In this document: one piece after another, positions 17,531 to 25,241 of the stretch
Position numbering within the stretch: the stretch's first letter is position 1
Layout: every line of letters begins with the position of its first letter
Source of the DNA: Anaerolineae bacterium
GTDB lineage: Bacteria; Chloroflexota; Anaerolineae; Aggregatilineales; UBA2796
Length of the DNA: 64,000 nucleotides
Reading direction: 5' to 3'
Assembly: GCA_019637555.1 (NCBI GenBank)
Contig: JAHBVK010000025.1
Location: 1 to 64,000 of the forward strand
Notes under the pieces: model-generated
What the model was told of the DNA's origin: nothing
Databases searched by the model: none
The model's input: only the letters and a program-made list of their open reading frames with translations
Translations under genes and position numbers: made by a program

Positions 17531-18484
17531 ATGTTTGCGAAGTATCGTTTTTCGTTGAACTGGCGCATTATCGTCAGCACCTTATTCGTGATAACTGCGC
17601 TTGCTGGGCTCGTACAGCCCGCGCTGGCAGCCGTAACGCCCACCATCGGCTTCGATCTAACAGGTGGCGCGACGCAGACTGGTCGCATGTTCCGTGATGG
17701 AGTCCCCAGTACCTGTGGTGGAAAAGCATATCCCGGTACGTTTACCACTGATCCGGGTCGCTACTATGCAACTGGTACTATTGTTAATAACACGGCAAGC
17801 TCGAGCTGTGTCACGGTCACGCTAAACAACAACCTTTGCGGAAACTTTATCCATTCAGCTGCTTATCTCGGTAGCTTCAACCCGTCGGATATCAGTCAAA
17901 ACTATCTCGGCGATACAGGTAGCAGCGCGGCAACGGGTAACACGCCTGTATCCTTCTCCTTTACGATACCTGCTGGCGAAACAGCGATAGTTGTCTTTCA
18001 TATGGTCACGCCCGGTCAGACCTGCACGGGTGCAACCGCATCAGCAACACCGCTGGGCTTTGGCATTCCTGATGCTGCGCCGGTTGTCAGCTTCTTCAAC
18101 CCCGGCGATGGTCGCGTCGATCCCCGTCCCGCTGATCGCGTTGCCGCCTATTGCGGTTCGGAAGATACAATCAAGGTGATCGTGATCGGCTCCGAGGGCA
18201 AGGGACAAGGAGAAGTGTTCTTCAATCTCCAGACACTGTTGAAGAAGGGCGAGCGCGGCGAGACTAAGTCGCCAACGAGCTATACTGCCGAAAATGTCGG
18301 TAAGTTAGGCAAAGTCTCGCTTTCGGCACAAGAGTTTGATGGGATCATCTACTTCTATCTGGCTTGGAACGGGGGTTACTACAATGCAACAGGTGTCGGT
18401 GACTTCTCCAAGTCGTGGACCAGCCCGTCGACGACCTGTGGCTTTAGCACGGCTGTCGGTGCAAACGGTTCCGCCGCAGATTAA
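17531..18484 (+). CDS. secreted protein of unknown function
   Basis: 317 residues. A signal peptide is clear: basic start MFAKYRF, hydrophobic core, then LVQPALA-AVTP. The first mature half is Thr/Ser/Gly-rich with paired cysteines (SSSCVTVTLNNNLCGNF, TPGQTCTG) and looks like a beta-sandwich. It is joined through NPGDGRVDPRPADRVAAYC to a second domain with YFYLAWNGGYYNATGVGDF. I recall DGR...A..VA.YC linkers from Chloroflexota exported proteins, but I cannot name the family. ATG at 17531 has a GGGGGAA SD. It is a single-gene unit with a downstream hairpin. Confidence 0.7.
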   Translation: MFAKYRFSLNWRIIVSTLFVITALAGLVQPALAAVTPTIGFDLTGGATQTGRMFRDGVPSTCGGKAYPGTFTTDPGRYYATGTIVNNTASSSCVTVTLNNNLCGNFIHSAAYLGSFNPSDISQNYLGDTGSSAATGNTPVSFSFTIPAGETAIVVFHMVTPGQTCTGATASATPLGFGIPDAAPVVSFFNPGDGRVDPRPADRVAAYCGSEDTIKVIVIGSEGKGQGEVFFNLQTLLKKGERGETKSPTSYTAENVGKLGKVSLSAQEFDGIIYFYLAWNGGYYNATGVGDFSKSWTSPSTTCGFSTAVGANGSAAD

Positions 18485-18537
18485 TCGTCTAGCACCTAAC
18501 AGATTTCTGCTGATGCAGTAATCGGCAACAAACGATG

Positions 18538-18566
18538 ATGCCGCCACCCATAACGGGTAGCGGCAT
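18538..18566 (+). terminator. hairpin terminator after secreted-protein gene
   Basis: A stem of about 12 bp ATGCCGCCACCC / GGGTAGCGGCAT with one mismatch and loop ATAAC, followed by TCTTATT. It lies between convergent stops at 18484 and 18583, so it may serve both strands. Confidence 0.65.
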
Positions 18567-18582
18567 TCTTATTGCTGCTAAG

Positions 18583-19467
18583 CTATCGACTCTCAGAAAT
18601 GGGCCACGCGGGTGCGCCACCGAGAATGCGCTGCAATTCACCCGATAGCAAGCCAGTGCGTTCATCGCGCAGCAGCGGCAACCGCGTGCGCGTGCGCCGT
18701 AGCTGATTGAGATCGATGGTTTGCACCAGCAGCGCCTCCTCATGCATCGGCGCTTCGATCACGAACTCGCCATCGGGATCGACGATGGTGCTGCCGCCCC
18801 AGAAGTTCAAGCCATCCTCGTAGCCGACGCGGTTGCAGTGGAGCACGTAATCGGTGAACACAGCGCCGTAAGACTGATTGACGAGCTGCACCCAGCGTGC
18901 CGAACTCAGCCGATCCGTCGAATTCAAGCCGCGCCCCGGACTGGCGCTGTGGAACAGCAAAATGTCAGCGCGATCCAGCCACAGCAGATAGGGCGGGGAG
19001 ACGTGCCAGAAATCCTCGCAGATCAGCATCCCGACGCGCCCGAAGCGGGTATCGAACGCCCGCACGCTGTCGCCCCATGCGAAGTAACGCCCTTCATCGA
19101 ACATGCCATACGTCGGCAAGTAGACTTTGTGATGGATGTGCAGCACCTCGCCGCCGGAAAGATACGCCGCCGCAATGTAGTAACGCGCGCGCTCATCGGT
19201 ATCCACGAAGCCGACCATCACATCCATCTTCAGGTCGCGGCTGGCTTCGTGCAGCGCAGTGAATACCGCCGAGTCGGGCGATGGGTGCGTGGCGACTTCA
19301 GAAACGAGGTCTTGCACGTTGTAGCCCGTCAGCGAGAGTTCGGGGAACATGATCAGTTCTGCGCCGTGTTTATGCGCTTCCTGCATCAACTCAAGATGCG
19401 TCTTGAGATTGGCTTGCACATCACCGATGCGCGGATGAATCTGAGCCAGCGCGACAGTTAAATTCAT
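18583..19467 (-). CDS. stand-alone carbon-nitrogen hydrolase resembling the NadE glutaminase domain
   Basis: A 294-residue nitrilase-superfamily amidase with the triad Glu43 (FPELSLTGY), Lys114 (HHKVYLPTYGMFDEGRYF) and Cys150 (ICEDFWH). LPTYGMFDEGRYFAWGD and ELSLTGYNVQDL are very like the glutaminase half of two-domain NAD synthetases. Because nadE in this window lacks that half, this enzyme may supply ammonia to it. Its ATG overlaps the lgt-like stop by four bases (ATGA), so it is translated with that gene, which leaves a lipoprotein link as the competing idea. It lacks the helices of apolipoprotein N-acyltransferase Lnt. Confidence 0.85.
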   Translation of the reverse strand: MNLTVALAQIHPRIGDVQANLKTHLELMQEAHKHGAELIMFPELSLTGYNVQDLVSEVATHPSPDSAVFTALHEASRDLKMDVMVGFVDTDERARYYIAAAYLSGGEVLHIHHKVYLPTYGMFDEGRYFAWGDSVRAFDTRFGRVGMLICEDFWHVSPPYLLWLDRADILLFHSASPGRGLNSTDRLSSARWVQLVNQSYGAVFTDYVLHCNRVGYEDGLNFWGGSTIVDPDGEFVIEAPMHEEALLVQTIDLNQLRRTRTRLPLLRDERTGLLSGELQRILGGAPAWPISESR

Positions 19468-20291
19468 GAGACGACTGCTCCTGCTTTTGCTTCATTAAGG
19501 GCGGATGCTGACGCCGATGATGCGCGACGCCAGTGCCAGAGGCGTCCGATTACCAGTAAGATCGTCGCCAGCACTACGACAAAGACATCAAGGATTTGAT
19601 CGGCGCGGCGACCAAGCCAGATCGGTACATATTCAGCGCGAAAAAAGCCGATCAGCGCCATGCCGATGCCGTAAAGGATCAGCGCGATCCACAGCTTGCC
19701 GCCGTACAGCCAACCGCTCCAGTGCGCGATCAGCAGGATCACCATGACGGCGACGGCAAGCAGCACCCCGAAGGTGACCAACGCCAAGCGCGGCGCAACA
19801 ATGCCATACACATCCGGCGATTCGACCACGATCAGCGAAGGGAAATCCGCCAGCGTGCGTACTTCGATGCCATAAGCGGCGTTGGAGGTCGCACAGGCGA
19901 TCCACACCGTCGCCGCGAGGATCGGGAACAACAGCGCCAAGCGATCCAGCAGCACCTTGAGGTTCAGCTTCCGCAGCCCACCGACGATCCCCACGCCGAG
20001 CAAAGCACCGAACAACGCGCCGTGCCAATCCAAACCACCAGCGGCGATGTTCGTGATTTCCCTGCTATGAGCCGAGAAGTAATTCCAGTTGAGGGTCACA
20101 TGACCGAGCCGCGCGAAGGGGATCGCCAACAGGATCGCCGCGAGTGCCAGATCGAGATAGGGAATTAAGCGTTCGCGACGGCGATATGCGAGGATCAGCA
20201 GCAGCGCGATGCACAGGAAAGTGCCGAGCGCGATCCAGAAGACGAATGCCCGCACGCTCACGAAGCCTAGTTGATAGACCTGTGGACTCAT
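19464..20291 (-). CDS. lgt: prolipoprotein diacylglyceryl transferase (Lgt) homologue
   Basis: About 275 residues with roughly seven helices. Lgt motifs are visible: FARLGHVTLNWNYFSAH (first conserved Arg region), GGLDWHGALFGALLGV (Lgt signature, normally GGLSWHGG), NAAYGIEV, and GFFRAEYVPIW near the end. Lgt adds diacylglycerol to the lipobox cysteine; several lipobox or exported proteins are encoded nearby. The signature is divergent, so a specialised paralogue is possible. ATG at 20291 gives a standard N-terminus; the frame opens at 20312. It overlaps the nitrilase gene by four bases. Confidence 0.8.
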   Translation of the reverse strand: MSPQVYQLGFVSVRAFVFWIALGTFLCIALLLILAYRRRERLIPYLDLALAAILLAIPFARLGHVTLNWNYFSAHSREITNIAAGGLDWHGALFGALLGVGIVGGLRKLNLKVLLDRLALLFPILAATVWIACATSNAAYGIEVRTLADFPSLIVVESPDVYGIVAPRLALVTFGVLLAVAVMVILLIAHWSGWLYGGKLWIALILYGIGMALIGFFRAEYVPIWLGRRADQILDVFVVVLATILLVIGRLWHWRRASSASASALNEAKAGAVVS

Positions 20292-20348
20292 CCCGCGCCC
20301 CACTTTTGGCACATTTTACACGATTGCCCGCGTTCTAACCATCGTGCT

Positions 20349-20654
20349 TCAGCCCAGCCCGCGCAAATCAGCGGCAGTGCTGCGCCAATCGATCTCGGTG
20401 TGCTGCGCTTCCAGTTCGGCGGCGACGGCAGCGGCGACTTCCTGCGGCGTACCTGCCCGTTCGCTGATCTCGCCCCACTGAAACATGGACAGGTAAGCAT
20501 CGGTGCCGATCAGGTTGGCGGACATCGCCGCCGCATCGACGGCATCCTGAAACCGCTGCGAAAGCTGCACGCTCACGCGCTCACGCGGATTAGCTCCCTT
20601 TGCCCGCACTTGCACCGGAATATCGTGCCAGTACAGAATTTCATAAGTTGCCAT
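20349..20654 (-). CDS. small PF13769-type (virulence-factor family) protein
   Basis: 101 residues, soluble. The opening YEILYWHDIPVQVRAKG, then QLSQRFQDAVDAAAM and EVAAAVAAELEAQ, match my recollection of the conserved family annotated as virulence factor (PF13769). The function is unknown and the name is historical. It starts five bases downstream of purU on the same strand, so both are probably made together. I recall this family beside one-carbon/tetrahydrofolate genes in other bacteria, which fits a metabolic rather than a virulence role; that link is an inference. Confidence 0.72.
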   Translation of the reverse strand: MATYEILYWHDIPVQVRAKGANPRERVSVQLSQRFQDAVDAAAMSANLIGTDAYLSMFQWGEISERAGTPQEVAAAVAAELEAQHTEIDWRSTAADLRGLG

Positions 20655-20659
20655 CGTGA

Positions 20660-21541
20660 TCAGCTAACGAAAATAGCGGTCTTGTTGCCGTAGACGAGGA
20701 TGCGGTGATCGCAATGCCAGCGTACCGCCCGCGAAAGCACGGTTTTCTCTAGATCGCGCCCCGTAGCGATGAAATCTTCGAGGCTGTCACGGTGCGACAC
20801 GCGGATCACATCCTGCTCGATGATCGGTCCTTCGTCCAACACTTCGGTGACGTAGTGGCTGGTCGCGCCAATCAGCTTGACGCCGCGATCATAAGCGCGA
20901 TGATAAGGTTTCGCGCCGATGAAGGCAGGCAAAAAGCTGTGATGCACATTGATCACTTTGCCAGCGTAGGCGGAGACGAAGGTGGGCGAGAGCACCTGCA
21001 TGTAACGCGCCAGCACCACCAGATCGACGTTATGCGCTTGGAGCAGATCGATCTGCTGCTGTTCGGCTGTCTGCTTGGTTTCCGCCGTGACGGGGATCAC
21101 GTGGAAGGGGATACCGTAAAATTCCACGATCTCGCGGGCGTCGGGATGGTTGCTGACCACCAGCGGTATTTCGCAATTGAACTCACCGCTGCGATAGCGA
21201 TACAGCAGATCTACCAGGCAGTGATCGTACTTGGAGACGAAGATGGCGACTTGCGTTTTAGCCGCGCTGTACTGTACCCGCCAGCGCATATTGAACTGCC
21301 CGGCAATCGGAGCAAACGCCTCCCGAAACTGCTCGTCGTTAAGATCAAACCCTTCCAGATCCCATTCCACGCGCATCAGGAATAGATTCAGACTGGCGTC
21401 CTGATGTTGATCCGCGTGCAGGATGTTGGCGTTGTGACTATACAGAAAATTAGCGATGCCCGCGACCAAGCCCTTACGATCAGGGCAGTCGATGAGCAGC
21501 GTAGCAGTAGCGTGATTGTGATGGTTTTGAGTAGTAGACAT
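20660..21541 (-). CDS. purU: formyltetrahydrofolate deformylase
   Basis: About 293 residues. An N-terminal ACT domain (LLIDCPDRKGLVAGIANFLYSHNAN split over residues 14-38) precedes a formyltransferase-fold domain. It hydrolyses 10-formyl-THF to formate and THF, balancing one-carbon pools and feeding formate to purine synthesis. Conserved motifs are VALVVSNHPD-like PLVVSNHPDAR, ARYMQVLSPTF, VINVHHSFLPAFIGAKPYH and GATSHYVTEVLDEGPIIEQD, including the active-site His and Asp. ATG at 21541 matches family N-termini; an ATG at 21607 would add 22 residues. It forms an operon with the PF13769 gene. Confidence 0.95.
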   Translation of the reverse strand: MSTTQNHHNHATATLLIDCPDRKGLVAGIANFLYSHNANILHADQHQDASLNLFLMRVEWDLEGFDLNDEQFREAFAPIAGQFNMRWRVQYSAAKTQVAIFVSKYDHCLVDLLYRYRSGEFNCEIPLVVSNHPDAREIVEFYGIPFHVIPVTAETKQTAEQQQIDLLQAHNVDLVVLARYMQVLSPTFVSAYAGKVINVHHSFLPAFIGAKPYHRAYDRGVKLIGATSHYVTEVLDEGPIIEQDVIRVSHRDSLEDFIATGRDLEKTVLSRAVRWHCDHRILVYGNKTAIFVS

Positions 21542-21674
21542 TATGATGGAATCGGCGTAATCAGGCGAGAAACTATCATTATACGTCAGGCGGCGAGTGC
21601 TATCCACAGCTTCCCATTGATGCTATACTGTTCAAATACACAACTGACGCACAGAATCTTGCTAATGGTAAAGT

Positions 21675-22577
21675 ATGGCGATGACTTCTCCAACTTCCCC
21701 TGTAACTCCCAATAGTAACGGCGGCATTCTTGATGTAATCAAGCGCCTGAACAGCCAGACGGAACGACTAGAACTCGCGTTGGAACAAACATTACAGGCA
21801 CTGCGCAAGCGCGGCTTCCAACTTTCTACCGATCTGGGCGGTATGGCAAGCGGCTTGCACGGCGATATTATGACGGTGCAAAAGGCTGCTGAGAGCATGA
21901 ATGCCAAGCAGCAGCAGATGCAAGAGTTGATCCGTATTCTCGGCTTAATCAATTCCTCCTTGGATATGGAACAGGTCTTGCAAGACGTGATGGACACGGT
22001 GATCTCGCTGACGGGAGCCGAGCGCGCCTATCTGCTGATGCGGCGAGAGGGCAGCAGCGAACTGAGCATCCGGCAGGCACGCAATTGGGATCAGGAAACA
22101 CTGGCAGATAATGAGGTGGTGTTCAGCCGCAGCATCATTAACCGTGCATTAGAGATGCGTGCGCCGATCCTGACTACGAATGCCTCAGATGACTACGGCG
22201 GCGCACAGAGCGTGATGGCGTATTCGCTGCGCTCGGTGGTCTGCATTCCGCTGCTGCTGCGCGATCAAGTGATTGGCGTACTCTACGCAGATAACCGTTT
22301 AGGGCAGGGCGTCTTCAGTCAGGATAGCATTCCGCTGCTGGAAGCGTTCGCTAATCAGGCAGCTATCGCCATCGAGAACGCCCGCGCATTCGCTCAGGTC
22401 AAGAAAGACTTAGATCAGGCCCAGAGTGAATTGAAAAGTCTGCTCATCCAGATCGATCAGAAGAAGATGCAAGAGCAGCTTGGTGAGATCACCGAGTCCG
22501 AATATTTCCAGACTCTGCAATCCAAGGTGGCGGCGATGCGAAACCGATCACGGCGCAGCGAAACGAGCAGCGACTAG
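21675..22577 (+). CDS. GAF-domain signalling protein with coiled-coil ends
   Basis: 300 residues. An N-terminal helical part with heptad-like leucines (LNSQTERLELALEQTLQAL) is followed by a GAF domain (about 95-240: ILGLINSSLDMEQVLQDVMD, GAERAYLLMRR, SVVCIPLLLRDQVIGVLYAD, AIAIENARAFAQ). A C-terminal coiled coil of charged residues completes it. There is no kinase, cyclase or output domain, so it may bind a small ligand and act through partner proteins. It is divergent from purU and ends shortly before tRNA-Gln. ATG at 21675 is the natural start. Confidence 0.82.
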   Translation: MAMTSPTSPVTPNSNGGILDVIKRLNSQTERLELALEQTLQALRKRGFQLSTDLGGMASGLHGDIMTVQKAAESMNAKQQQMQELIRILGLINSSLDMEQVLQDVMDTVISLTGAERAYLLMRREGSSELSIRQARNWDQETLADNEVVFSRSIINRALEMRAPILTTNASDDYGGAQSVMAYSLRSVVCIPLLLRDQVIGVLYADNRLGQGVFSQDSIPLLEAFANQAAIAIENARAFAQVKKDLDQAQSELKSLLIQIDQKKMQEQLGEITESEYFQTLQSKVAAMRNRSRRSETSSD

Positions 22578-22607
22578 CCTCACTTCACGTAATCGCGCGG
22601 CTCAACC

Positions 22608-22636
22608 TTGATTGGTAATGCTTACTCTGTTACAAT
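22608..22636 (+). promoter_or_regulatory. tRNA-Gln promoter
   Basis: TTGATT (22608-22613), a 17-base spacer and TACAAT (22631-22636), about 20 bases before the mature tRNA 5' end. This is a good sigma-70 type promoter. Confidence 0.75.
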
Positions 22637-22656
22637 GCCGTGTGTCTGGACAAGAT

Positions 22657-22730
22657 TGGGGGATCGTCTAACGGCAGGACTGCAGACTTTGGATCTGCCT
22701 GTACAGGTTCGAATCCTGTTCCCCCAGCCA
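22657..22730 (+). tRNA. tRNA-Gln (anticodon TTG)
   Basis: A 74-base cloverleaf including an encoded CCA. The acceptor stem is TGGGGGA / TTCCCCCA with G73, a discriminator usual for Gln. The D arm contains CTAACGGCAGGAC. The anticodon stem is GCAGA / TCTGC around loop CTTTGGA (anticodon TTG, reading CAA and by wobble CAG). The T arm is CAGGTTCGAATCCTG. It has its own promoter upstream and a terminator downstream. Confidence 0.97.
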
Positions 22731-22756
22731 ACACTCTCGGAATAACACATCCATCT

Positions 22757-22783
22757 AACCGCCCATTGAGGCGGTTTTATTTT
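22757..22783 (+). terminator. rho-independent terminator after tRNA-Gln
   Basis: A 7-bp stem AACCGCC / GGCGGTT with a 6-base loop (CATTGA), followed by TTATTTT, 27 bases after the tRNA 3' end. Confidence 0.8.
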
Positions 22784-22913
22784 GTCGAGTCAGTGAATCT
22801 GGTTACACCTGATCGCTGCAAGGGTATAATATCGGCATTGTGCTTTACGATTCAAACTATCGTGCCAGCTTGCATCTCCAGGCAATTGGCAATTTAGAAA
22901 GTTTATGTGAGCG

Positions 22914-23603
22914 TTGTCACTAACGAATGAATCAAACCCGACTCCAACTTTGCCCGTCGATGAAGAGCCACTCGCGGAGTCGGGCGTCCAATATAAGACG
23001 AGAGTCCCGCGCCTCCCCGTAATCCAGACGCAGCACCCGCTGTTACGGGCAACTTTCTCGGCAGTCTTAGCCGTTGGCACAGTATTTGTGATCTACTCGT
23101 TAGTGGTGGTCTTTAGCGAAGCACGTTTCTCCGTTGATCGCGTATATCGTGTCCTAAATCTGGGCGATACCAGTCTTCTCCTGTCACAGTTGCCGCTGTT
23201 ACTGCTGTTCAACAGTCTGCTAGGTATTGTAGTCTTCCTGAGCATCAGTCTTGGTGCCGGTGGCGGCATCCCTCCCAAGATCAGAAAGCAAACGCGCGGC
23301 GGCAGGATCGCCTTCACGGTGGCGCTTGTCGCAGGCATTGTCGAATTATGGGCATTCGGGTTTGCCGCGCTTCCCGCAGCCGTTGCCGGAACGGTAGGCG
23401 CTTACTCGGTAGCCACTTATCGCAGCTATGCCTTTCAGCGCCTGTTCTTGATCGCCGTCCTCAACGTTCTGAGCATCCCACTCGTAATTCTCTGGTTCCT
23501 CGCCGCGCTGATCCGCCTCACGCCAGAGTCACCTCGGCAATACCTAAACCGCACTTTCCGCCGCTGGCGCAGACGTGATGATCGCTTCGTCCCCGATGCC
23601 TAA
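22914..23603 (+). CDS. multi-helix membrane protein of unknown function
   Basis: 229 residues. About 50 polar residues are followed by four to five hydrophobic segments (ATFSAVLAVGTVFVIYSLVV; LLLSQLPLLLLFNSLLGIVV; IAFTVALVAGIVELWAFGFA; LFLIAVLNVLSIPLVILWFL) and an Arg-rich end (FRRWRRRDDR). No family was recognised. The only in-frame start near the front is TTG at 22914, with little SD support, so the N-terminus is uncertain. It stands alone between the tRNA-Gln terminator and an intergenic palindrome. Confidence 0.6.
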   Translation: MSLTNESNPTPTLPVDEEPLAESGVQYKTRVPRLPVIQTQHPLLRATFSAVLAVGTVFVIYSLVVVFSEARFSVDRVYRVLNLGDTSLLLSQLPLLLLFNSLLGIVVFLSISLGAGGGIPPKIRKQTRGGRIAFTVALVAGIVELWAFGFAALPAAVAGTVGAYSVATYRSYAFQRLFLIAVLNVLSIPLVILWFLAALIRLTPESPRQYLNRTFRRWRRRDDRFVPDA

Positions 23604-23649
23604 CCAACCCTAATCTCCAGCCTTCCAATAACCATGTCGCCTCTCGGTT

Positions 23650-23699
23650 CCCCCTCTCCTAATCTGTACTCGGATTGGAGAGGGGGTCAGGGGGTGAGG
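23650..23699. repeat. G/C-skewed palindromic repeat, related to copies A and B
   Basis: CCCCCTCTCC-T-AATC and GATTGGAGAGGGGG form a 14-bp stem with one bulged T (23650-23686), followed by TCAGGGGGTGAGG. The GAGAGGGGG...GGGTGAGG block is the same core as in the repeats at 1712 and 5683. It abuts the stop codon of the convergent hydrolase gene at 23700. Confidence 0.72.
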
Positions 23700-24515
23700 C
23701 TAATCCAAAAACGCCAGCAACGCGCGATTGAATGCCGCTGGCTGCTCCATGTTCGGCACATGCGCCGAATCAGACAGGATCACCTTCTGCGCTCCCTTGA
23801 TTTCCCTCGCCAGCAGATCAGCCGCCCGCACGATTTCAGGGTGATCCAGAGCACCAGCAATGATCAGCGTCGGTTCAACGATCTCGCCTAAGCGACTCAC
23901 GGCAGGCGGGGTTAGTGGCTCAAACTCTTGCGAATCCGCGATCCCGAAAGTATTGTTCTTCACGGGGATCAGATTCATTCGTGCCGCTTGCCGCCGCACT
24001 TCAGGATCAACTTGCTCTGGCGTGCGGTACATGCCATCAACCCACAGGCGCAGCTGCAGTTCGGAGGTGCGCTCGATGTCACCCGCCTGCGCCGCCGCGA
24101 TCATCTCCAACAGGTTTGGCGGTGGTGCGCCCTGCATCTCGAAGCCAGTGACCACGCTGGACACGAGCACCAGTTTCGAGACCAGTTGCGGCTGTTCCAA
24201 CGTCAGATCGACACTGATCTCGCCGCCCATCGAGCAGCCGATTAACACCGCGCGTTCGACCTTCAGTTGTCTTAGCAGCCGATACAGATCGTCGCGGCGG
24301 TTGACTGGCGCAGTCACCGGATCGGATTTGCCGTAACCGCGCATGTCGTAGCGGATCACGCGATAACGCGGCGTCAGCACTTCCCACTGCGTGTCCCACA
24401 TGCCGCTGTCAACGAAACCAGCGTGCGTCAGCACCACCGTTTCGCCTTCACCCGCTACTTCGTAGTACAGCTTTTGACCGTCAATATCGAGATAGCCACT
24501 AGTTGACTTGATCAT
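23700..24515 (-). CDS. alpha/beta hydrolase (HAD/esterase-lactonase type)
   Basis: A 271-residue soluble alpha/beta hydrolase. It has the oxyanion segment VVLTHAGFVDSGMWD, RYDMRGYGKSD, the nucleophile elbow IGCSMGGEI (Ser about 95), the acid near IIAGALDHPEI and the catalytic His in LSDSAHVPNMEQP. The pattern resembles 3-oxoadipate enol-lactonase and related esterases; no catechol genes are nearby, so a general hydrolase call is safer. It ends directly at the palindromic repeat. ATG at 24515 is used, 21 bases downstream of the GyrI-like gene stop on the same strand, so a two-gene unit is likely. Confidence 0.86.
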   Translation of the reverse strand: MIKSTSGYLDIDGQKLYYEVAGEGETVVLTHAGFVDSGMWDTQWEVLTPRYRVIRYDMRGYGKSDPVTAPVNRRDDLYRLLRQLKVERAVLIGCSMGGEISVDLTLEQPQLVSKLVLVSSVVTGFEMQGAPPPNLLEMIAAAQAGDIERTSELQLRLWVDGMYRTPEQVDPEVRRQAARMNLIPVKNNTFGIADSQEFEPLTPPAVSRLGEIVEPTLIIAGALDHPEIVRAADLLAREIKGAQKVILSDSAHVPNMEQPAAFNRALLAFLD

Positions 24516-24536
24516 CAGTGTTTACCTTTGCTTCTA

Positions 24537-25148
24537 TCACTTCACGACTGGATGCCGGAGCACGGTGCGGAGCTTCTCTGGCGCGGTGCGGCTGAAATCG
24601 GTCAGATAGATTTCATGATGCTTGAGAGTTTCATGATAGCCTTGCTCGCGGATGAAAGTGTGCAGTTTGTCGATGGTCGCTGGTTCTTCGCTGAACGCAC
24701 CAAGGTGCATGATCTGTGCGGCGGTGCCTTCGTCGTAACGCTCGAAGCGGACGTTTGGCAATGCGGGCACATCTTTTTTCTTGGCGGTTTGTGAAACAGC
24801 CGCCGCAACTAATTCCGCTGTCACCTGTTCCGGCTGCCGCAGCATCAACGTCCACTGCCAGTTGCTGCGATCACCGTAACTGAACGGCGTATCTTGCCTC
24901 ACCCACCATAATCCTTCCAGCGGGGCAACGCTGTAATCAGCGATCTGCGCTTTCTTGAGCGTGAATTTGAGTGCGTAAGATAGGCTGTACAGCGCACTCA
25001 CCGCTTGCTTAAACTCTTCCGAGTTATTGGGATCGCCCGCGCCGTCGATCATCAGGAAGGGCATACTCGGCACTTCCACGATGCTCGGCTGCTTGGCGGA
25101 TGGACTGTATAGCGGTTTGTCCTCTTTCTTGAAGTCGATCTTGTTCAC
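24537..25148 (-). CDS. GyrI-like small-molecule-binding domain protein
   Basis: About 203 residues. It resembles the GyrI/SbmC-like (AraC effector-binding superfamily) proteins: VPSMPFLMIDGAGDPNNSEEFKQA at the front (split by family loops), EGLWWVRQ, RFERYDEGTAAQIMHLG and a C-terminal HHEIYLTDFSRTAPEKL. Such proteins bind or hydrolyse cyclopropanoid and other hydrophobic toxins. The start is taken as GTG at 25148 with a GGAGGA SD four to five bases upstream; longer starts at 25160 and 25190 lack an RBS. It is divergent from a WYL regulator over a shared operator-like palindrome. Confidence 0.82.
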   Translation of the reverse strand: MNKIDFKKEDKPLYSPSAKQPSIVEVPSMPFLMIDGAGDPNNSEEFKQAVSALYSLSYALKFTLKKAQIADYSVAPLEGLWWVRQDTPFSYGDRSNWQWTLMLRQPEQVTAELVAAAVSQTAKKKDVPALPNVRFERYDEGTAAQIMHLGAFSEEPATIDKLHTFIREQGYHETLKHHEIYLTDFSRTAPEKLRTVLRHPVVK

Positions 25149-25192
25149 GGATTCCTCCATTAACTGACCTACTTTAATGGTAGAATCCATTG

Positions 25193-25211
25193 GGTGACAC
25201 CTATTGTCACC
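25193..25211. promoter_or_regulatory. operator-like inverted repeat between the GyrI-like and WYL-regulator genes
   Basis: A perfect palindrome GGTGACA-CCTAT-TGTCACC with 7-bp arms and a 5-base centre, placed between divergent genes (starts at 25148 and 25242). The site is a good candidate target for the WYL-domain regulator next to it. Confidence 0.6.
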
Positions 25212-25241
25212 GAAGTGTAATACTGTTTACGAGGAAGATAT

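Noticed and set aside
18721-19461. Plus-strand frame of 246 codons opposite the nitrilase gene
   Set aside because: His/Arg/Gln-rich shadow translation typical of the antisense frame in GC-rich genes; nitrilase triad is on the minus strand.
22640-22897. Open frame of 85 codons across the tRNA-Gln
   Set aside because: It runs through the tRNA and its terminator; no protein signal.
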